Of a DNA stretch of 5,717 nt, positions 1 to 3,656 are shown piece by piece. The position numbers and the translations under genes were made by a program. The stretch comes from Desulfobacteraceae bacterium (GTDB taxonomy: Bacteria; Desulfobacterota; DSM-4660; Desulfatiglandales; Desulfatiglandaceae), in assembly GCA_030642205.1 (NCBI GenBank), contig DAOWOF010000161.1:1-5717 (forward strand), written 5' to 3'. A model generated the notes under the pieces. That model did not search any database and was not told where the DNA came from. It saw only the letters and a list, made by a program, of their open reading frames with translations. Each line of letters starts with the position of its first letter. The first letter of the stretch is position 1.

Positions 1-180
1 AATATAAAAAGAGCTAAACACCCCCACAAATATTCCTATAGGGTTCGATGGCCTGCCCATTTGCAAGATGGCTGACTGGTAAAATTAAAGGCAGGTTATT
101 AGCAACATCATAACCGTAATTAGCTATACCATCTTAATCTAAGGACACCCTTACAAAAAATGCTACGGTATCTCGTTTTT

Positions 181-214
181 ACATGTCGCAACACGAGAAA
201 ACGCTTGACATGTC
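181..214. promoter_or_regulatory. Repeated ACATGTC motif, candidate operator
   Basis: ACATGTC occurs at 181-187 and again at 208-214, start to start 27 bp. The second copy sits in an 8-bp palindrome, GACATGTC (207-214), that overlaps the -35 hexamer at 205-210. Read as an inverted repeat, ACATGTC (181-187) faces GACATGT (207-213). Two similar sites with one over the -35 box is a common layout for a repressor or regulator, but the binding protein is unknown and a seven-base repeat can arise by chance. Confidence 0.3.
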
Positions 215-232
215 CTTATTGTTATGAATAAT
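205..232 (+). promoter_or_regulatory. Candidate sigma-70-type promoter for the kor operon
   Basis: TTGACA at 205-210 is an exact -35 consensus. AATAAT at 227-232 matches five of six bases of the -10 consensus, with a 16-bp spacer. Transcription would start near 239, giving an untranslated leader of about 138 nt before korD. It is the best promoter-like pair I see in the 376 bases upstream of the operon. Other near -10 matches (TAGTAT 232-237) are spaced less well. Confidence 0.5.
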
Positions 233-309
233 AGTATTCATTGTTTTATAAAAAAAATACTTGGTGGACAGGCAAGAAATCCATCAAGGGGCCTAGGCAG
301 CCCTAACCC

Positions 310-346
310 GCCGAATAAAAAGGCGCGGGGCGACTTTTTATTCGGC
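310..346 (+). promoter_or_regulatory. Strong stem-loop in the korD leader
   Basis: GCCGAATAAAAA (310-321) pairs perfectly with TTTTTATTCGGC (335-346). A further G322-C334 pair closes an 11-nt G-rich loop, making a 13-bp stem. The next bases have no T-run, so this is not a standard terminator on the + strand. It lies 30 bases before the korD start and leaves the Shine-Dalgarno (366-369) unpaired. It could stabilise the 5' end, bind a protein or be one state of a switch. No known riboswitch class was recognised. Confidence 0.5.
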
Positions 347-376
347 TATCAAATATTAAATTATTAGGAAATAACC

Positions 377-637
377 ATGACATTATGGAGGGTACCTCTT
401 GATACAGAAGATATTCAAGTTCCAAAAGGTGAGGTTTATATCCTGGAACATAGATGCAAAGGATGCGGCTACTGTATTGAATATTGTCCTAAAGGGGTTC
501 TCGCTTTTGCAAGCAAATTCAACGAAAAAGGCTACCATCCTCCTAAGATAATAAATCACGAGGAATGTGTAAATTGTCATTACTGTGAAATAATCTGTCC
601 TGAATTTGCTATTTATTCGGTTGAGATACCTTTCTGA
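377..637 (+). CDS. korD: 2-oxoacid:ferredoxin oxidoreductase delta subunit, 2[4Fe-4S] ferredoxin
   Basis: This 86-residue protein is the ferredoxin-like subunit of a 2-oxoacid:ferredoxin oxidoreductase and should carry electrons from the catalytic subunits to an external acceptor in the cytoplasm. Two full cluster motifs are visible: C27-x2-C30-x2-C33-x3-C37-P and C64-x2-C67-x2-C70-x3-C74-P, so two [4Fe-4S] clusters are expected. The roughly 25-residue lead and short tail are usual for stand-alone KorD/VorD subunits. The ATG at 377 follows AGGA (366-369) at 7-nt spacing. It is first in the operon, 44 bases before the alpha gene, matching the D-A-B-C order known in this enzyme family. Alone it would be a generic ferredoxin; the neighbours give it this role. 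Confidence 0.9.
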   Translation: MTLWRVPLDTEDIQVPKGEVYILEHRCKGCGYCIEYCPKGVLAFASKFNEKGYHPPKIINHEECVNCHYCEIICPEFAIYSVEIPF

Positions 638-681
638 TTAGTTTTTTCCAAAACATTATATATAATAATGATGGAGCAAGA

Positions 682-1827
682 ATGAAACCAGCTGTTCTAT
701 CGGGAGTACATTTTATTACAGGAGATGTCGCCTGTGCGGAAGGAGCTTTGGCTGCCGGATGCAGATTTTTTGGCGCGTATCCGATTACCCCTGCTACAGA
801 GATTGCGGAGCATATTGCCGGTCGTCTTCCTGAAGTAGGAGGAACTTTTATTCAGATGGAAGATGAGATTGCGGCCATTGCCTCTATTCTGGGAGCTTCG
901 AGCGCCGGTGTCAAGAGTATGACAGCTACATCGGGTCCAGGATTCAGCTTGATGATGGAAAACATAGGGCTTGCTGCTTGTACTGAAATACCCTGTGTAA
1001 TTGTTGATGTCCAACGAGCAGGCCCATCAACAGGTCTTCCCACTCAGGGAGCTCAGGGAGATATGATGCAAGCCAGATGGGGCTCTCATGGCGATTATAA
1101 AATTATTGCCTTGTCTCCCATATCACCTCAGGAAATTTTTTATCAAACCATCCTGGCCTTTAATCTAAGTGAGACCTACCGTGTGCCTGTCTTAATTATG
1201 ACCGATGAAATCATAGGGCATTTAAGTGAAAGGGTCGTTATTCCGGATGAAAGTGAAATTAAACTTGTTTCGCGTCCAAGGGCTAAAGGTCGTAAAGATC
1301 GTTTTCTCCCCTTTGAACCGGGTCCCAATGGAGTTGCTCCCATGGCAATTGCAGGAGAGGGATATAATATTCATGTCACTGGTCTGACCCATAATGAAAA
1401 AGGCTATCCTGACATGACAGTTGAATGCCAAAAGCAAATGATGGCAAGATTGACAGGTAAAATCCAAAACAATCTTGATGATATTATCAAGACTGAAGGT
1501 TATATGCTCGATGATGCCGAAATCATAATTATTTCCTATGGCGTCTCCGCCCGCACCTGTCATACAGCAGTGGATGAAGCCAGGAGTCAAGGGATTAAGG
1601 CTGGTCTTTTCAGGTTAATAACTGTTTGGCCTTTCCCTGAAGATCAAATCTGTCGACTGGCAGAACGAGCTAAAGCCTTAATCACTGTGGAAATAAATCT
1701 TGGCCAGATTCATCTTGAAGTTGAGCGTTGCGTTAAGGATAAAGTTCCGACTTATCTTGTTGGTCATGTAGGCGGCACGATAATAACTCCTGAACGTGTC
1801 ATAGAAACTATAAAGGAAGCGACTTAA
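682..1827 (+). CDS. korA: 2-oxoacid:ferredoxin oxidoreductase alpha subunit (2-oxoglutarate type likely)
   Basis: This 381-residue alpha subunit, with the beta subunit, forms the site that oxidatively decarboxylates a 2-oxoacid to acyl-CoA. The N-terminus reads GDVACAEGALAAGC (14-27), then YPITP (33-37), the signature of the pyrimidine-binding domain. MEDE (59-62) and TSGPG (83-87) follow, with QGDMMQARWGSHGD (125-138), a stretch typical of KorA-like subunits. The family usually reads GNEACAEG where this protein has GDVACAEG. The C-terminal third fits the transketolase C-terminal-like domain. GGAG at 673-676 sits 5 nt before the ATG. Length and motifs fit KorA best, but VorA or other branched-chain or aryl 2-oxoacid enzymes share them, so the substrate is not proven. 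No gamma domain is fused; that is the separate korC. Confidence 0.9.
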   Translation: MKPAVLSGVHFITGDVACAEGALAAGCRFFGAYPITPATEIAEHIAGRLPEVGGTFIQMEDEIAAIASILGASSAGVKSMTATSGPGFSLMMENIGLAACTEIPCVIVDVQRAGPSTGLPTQGAQGDMMQARWGSHGDYKIIALSPISPQEIFYQTILAFNLSETYRVPVLIMTDEIIGHLSERVVIPDESEIKLVSRPRAKGRKDRFLPFEPGPNGVAPMAIAGEGYNIHVTGLTHNEKGYPDMTVECQKQMMARLTGKIQNNLDDIIKTEGYMLDDAEIIIISYGVSARTCHTAVDEARSQGIKAGLFRLITVWPFPEDQICRLAERAKALITVEINLGQIHLEVERCVKDKVPTYLVGHVGGTIITPERVIETIKEAT

Positions 1828-1839
1828 AAGCGCTCCTTT
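1812..1839 (+). other. Imperfect hairpin over the korA stop codon
   Basis: AAAGGAAGCG (1812-1821) pairs with CGCTCCTTT (1831-1839) as nine base pairs with one bulged A and a 9-nt loop that holds the korA stop codon (1825-1827). Only four T's end the structure, so it is weak as a terminator. It could mark an RNA-processing or translational-coupling point between korA and korB, or be chance. Confidence 0.25.
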
Positions 1840-1857
1840 TAGGAAAAAAAATCTATT

Positions 1858-2694
1858 ATGAGCCACCAAAAAAAAGCAGTTCACCCCCTGGATGATCTTA
1901 TTCGCACAGATCGTATTCCTCATATTTGGTGCCCTGGTTGCGGAATCGGCACAGTTTTTTCTTCAACCCTGATTGCCATGAAGGAAAGCGGCATTGATTT
2001 GACAAAAACAGTGATGGTTTCAGGAATTGGCTGTTCCGGACGGGGAGCAGGCTATGTAAACCTTGATTCATTCCATACTACTCACGGCAGGGCTATTCCT
2101 TTCGCAACCGGATTGAAATTGGCAAATCCTGAGCTTAATGTAATAGTATTTAGTGGAGATGGTGATATCTTTGCCATTGGTGGAAATCATTTTATACATG
2201 CTGCCCGGCGCAATGTGGACCTTACAATTATTTGTGTAAATAATTTCAATTATGGAATGACCGGTGGGCAAGTGGCAGCAACAACACCTTATAATGCCAA
2301 GACAACAACTACACCCTCAGGAAATCCTGAGAGACCTTTTAATCTTCCCATGCTTTCCTATGCCTCTGGCGCCACATATATTTCCCGGTGGACAATCTTG
2401 CATGCCCGGGATATTTCCGATTCAATCCAGGAGGCACTTTTAAAACGAGGTTTCTCCTTTATTGAAGTCCTTGCTCCCTGCCCTATAAACTATGGGAGGC
2501 GGAACAAGGAAAAACCCTTTGATACCTTAAAGTTATATCAGGAAAATACGATTATAAAGAATAAGGCACATCCTTTTGAATTAGACATCGATTTTGAGCG
2601 TGGAGTTGTACTTGGAAAATTTCTTGATATTAATCGTCCCACTTGGACTGACATGTATAACAAGACCTGCCGCCCAAAAGATTTTATGGAATGA
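1858..2694 (+). CDS. korB: 2-oxoacid:ferredoxin oxidoreductase beta subunit (ThDP and [4Fe-4S])
   Basis: This 278-residue beta subunit binds the diphosphate side of thiamine diphosphate and a proximal [4Fe-4S] cluster. C25-P-G-C28-G, C59 (in GIGCSGRG) and C208 (in APCPINYGRR) are the expected cluster ligands. The ThDP motif is GDGD (100-103) followed by NN (128-129) and YGMTGGQ (132-138). HTTHGRAIPFATG (73-85) is characteristic of the family. The ending NRPTWTDMY is typical, so the subunit looks complete. Its ATG lies 30 bases after the korA stop. The nearest Shine-Dalgarno-like AGGA (1841-1844) is 13 nt away, unusually far, yet the HPLDDLIRTDRIPHIWCPGCG start matches the family and no better start is seen. 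Function follows from pairing with the alpha subunit. Confidence 0.92.
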   Translation: MSHQKKAVHPLDDLIRTDRIPHIWCPGCGIGTVFSSTLIAMKESGIDLTKTVMVSGIGCSGRGAGYVNLDSFHTTHGRAIPFATGLKLANPELNVIVFSGDGDIFAIGGNHFIHAARRNVDLTIICVNNFNYGMTGGQVAATTPYNAKTTTTPSGNPERPFNLPMLSYASGATYISRWTILHARDISDSIQEALLKRGFSFIEVLAPCPINYGRRNKEKPFDTLKLYQENTIIKNKAHPFELDIDFERGVVLGKFLDINRPTWTDMYNKTCRPKDFME

Positions 2695-2858
2695 AATATT
2701 TGATGATATTCAATTAAAAATATCCACCTTAGAGCAATCTTTGCATTATGCCCATGAATTACCCCTCGAATTGAAAACTTTATTATGCTTAAAGATATTG
2801 TTTTTCTTGACCTTGGACACAACTGGTAGTTTAAAAGCTGTCTCATATTATGATAACC

Positions 2859-2887
2859 GGGCAAAAAGTCACTTTGCACCTTTTTTT
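2859..2887 (+). terminator. Candidate intrinsic terminator after korB
   Basis: GGGCAAA (2859-2865) pairs with TTTGC-a-CC (2873-2880) as seven base pairs with one bulged A and a 7-nt loop, followed at once by seven T's (2881-2887). It lies 165 bases after the korB stop. The stem is short and half A-T, so termination may be partial, which would let korDAB be made in excess of korC and the flavoprotein. Confidence 0.45.
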
Positions 2888-2898
2888 CTCAGCAGGAG

Positions 2899-2980
2899 AG
2901 GACGACCCGCCCCAGCCATTTGAAATGAATTCAAATGGTTCCACTCTCACCCCAGGCCGAGGCTTACCCTTCCTCGTCCT
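2899..2980. repeat. Nested inverted repeats between korB and korC
   Basis: The core is a perfect palindromic hairpin, CCATTTGAA (2916-2924) and TTCAAATGG (2930-2938), with a 5-nt loop. It is enclosed by AGGACGA (2899-2905) pairing with TCGTCCT (2974-2980). The stretch is richer in G and C than its flanks. No T-run follows, so it is not an ordinary terminator. It could be a small dispersed palindromic element inserted between the genes, or an mRNA-stabilising structure. No target-site duplication was found by eye. Confidence 0.35.
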
Positions 2981-2981
2981 T

Positions 2982-3016
2982 TTGATGGACTTATTACGAG
3001 TCTATTATATTATAAT
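2982..3016 (+). promoter_or_regulatory. Candidate promoter for korC and the flavoprotein gene
   Basis: An exact TATAAT lies at 3011-3016 in a very AT-rich stretch 37 bases before the korC start. No -35 is ideal: TGGACT (2986-2991) gives a 19-bp spacer, while TTGATG (2982-2987) pairs better with TATATT (3006-3011) at 18 bp. Its place after a terminator-like structure supports a separate transcription start, but AT-rich DNA yields such matches easily. Confidence 0.35.
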
Positions 3017-3053
3017 TTATTATTTATACAGAAATTCCTAATGGACAAATCAA

Positions 3054-3656
3054 ATGGATGAAGGATCAGTAATAACCAAAAAAAAAGAAATTACGATAAC
3101 AGGCTTTGGAGGACAGGGGATTGTTCTGGCAGGAATCATTGTTGGAAAAGCTGCAGCCTTAGGTGATAATAAACAGAGTACCCTTATACAATCATATGGC
3201 CCCGAAGCCAGAGGTGGCTATTGCAGTGCTGAAGTGATCATTTCTGAAAATGTTATCTTCTATCCGTATGTCAGGCAACCTGATATCCTGATCTGCATGT
3301 CACAGGGAGGATATGATAAATTTATCGACCAGCTTAAAGACGATGGCATTTTATTGATTGATCAAGACCTTGTACAAGCTAAAGGCTATTCAAAAGAATA
3401 TTATGCTATACCATCAACCAGGATAGCTGAAGAGATGGGTAGAAAAATGATAGCAAATATCATTATGGTCGGATTTTTTACTGCCATCACCGGCGAAATA
3501 TCTATGGATGCCGCACAGAATACCGTGCTTGAATCGGTTCCCAAAGGGACAGAAGCAATGAACATTGAGGCCTTTACTAAAGGCTATGACTATGGAACAG
3601 CTCTGCTTAAGGGCCGCAAGAAAAAAGCATTGGGGAAAAGAGGAGTACAGATATGA
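3054..3656 (+). CDS. korC: 2-oxoacid:ferredoxin oxidoreductase gamma subunit
   Basis: This 200-residue gamma subunit belongs to the pyruvate/ketoisovalerate oxidoreductase catalytic-domain family and completes the alpha-beta-gamma-delta enzyme; in relatives this domain takes part in the CoA-dependent step. GFGGQG (17-22) is the glycine-rich signature, followed by SYGPEARGG (48-56) and RQPDILICMSQ (74-84), all typical. The length is slightly above the usual 180-190 residues because of a basic tail (GRKKKALGKRG). An in-frame TAA at 3039-3041 leaves ATG 3054 as the only ATG before the conserved core. Its ribosome binding site is weak (GGA at 3043-3045), in contrast to the gene after it. It is separated from korB by 359 bases and overlaps the next gene by four (ATGA). 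Confidence 0.9.
   Translation: MDEGSVITKKKEITITGFGGQGIVLAGIIVGKAAALGDNKQSTLIQSYGPEARGGYCSAEVIISENVIFYPYVRQPDILICMSQGGYDKFIDQLKDDGILLIDQDLVQAKGYSKEYYAIPSTRIAEEMGRKMIANIIMVGFFTAITGEISMDAAQNTVLESVPKGTEAMNIEAFTKGYDYGTALLKGRKKKALGKRGVQI

Larger units (their letters stand above)
1..376. other. Upstream non-coding region and leader of the kor operon
   Basis: No convincing gene is seen. A reading frame on the + strand is open from the left edge to a TGA at 73-75 and could be the tail of an upstream gene, but its 24 residues match nothing I can name. Small inverted repeats lie at 52-57/90-95 (CCTGCC/GGCAGG), 94-99/110-115 (GGTTAT/ATAACC) and 140-144/149-153 (TAAGG/CCTTA); the first two share bases and cannot form together. 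The right half holds the promoter candidate, the ACATGTC repeats and the leader hairpin listed separately. GCCTAGGC at 291-298 is a perfect 8-bp palindrome. Confidence 0.6.
2695..3053. other. 359-base structured gap between korB and korC
   Basis: This stretch interrupts an otherwise tight operon. It holds a terminator-like hairpin with T-run (2859-2887), a perfect 9-bp hairpin (2916-2938), a longer-range pairing of AGGACGA (2899-2905) with TCGTCCT (2974-2980), and an AT-rich promoter-like stretch before korC. An ATG at 2691 overlaps the korB stop but gives only eight codons. A frame starting inside korB stays open to 2923, but its tail reads through the T-run and hairpin and resembles no family I know. 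I see no convincing gene here. Confidence 0.6.

Noticed and set aside
36..56. GGTTCGA, which resembles the T-loop of a tRNA
   Set aside because: The flanking bases do not form the required five-pair T stem and no acceptor or anticodon arms are found nearby.
1..75. Frame open from the left edge to TGA at 73-75, with KYSYRVRW resembling the start of some HicB-type antitoxins
   Set aside because: The likeness is a few residues and breaks off at once; 24 codons cannot separate the tail of a real gene from chance.
48..113. 21-residue frame following AGGG near the left edge
   Set aside because: Too short, with no recognisable product, and it lies upstream of the likely promoter; chance is the simpler reading.
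697..1590. Long open frames on the - strand opposite korA
   Set aside because: They lie antisense to a gene with clear family motifs, and their translations show no domain; they are shadows of korA codon use.
2691..2717. ATG overlapping the korB stop, opening an 8-codon frame
   Set aside because: The ATGA overlap looks like coupling to a next gene, but the frame stops after eight codons and no obvious single frameshift extends it into a recognisable protein.
2594..2923. Open + strand frame of 109 codons starting inside korB and running into the gap
   Set aside because: It starts 101 bases inside a well-supported gene without a ribosome binding site, reads through a T-run and the arm of a hairpin, and its protein matches no family I know. 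It may be a gene remnant but cannot be supported as coding.
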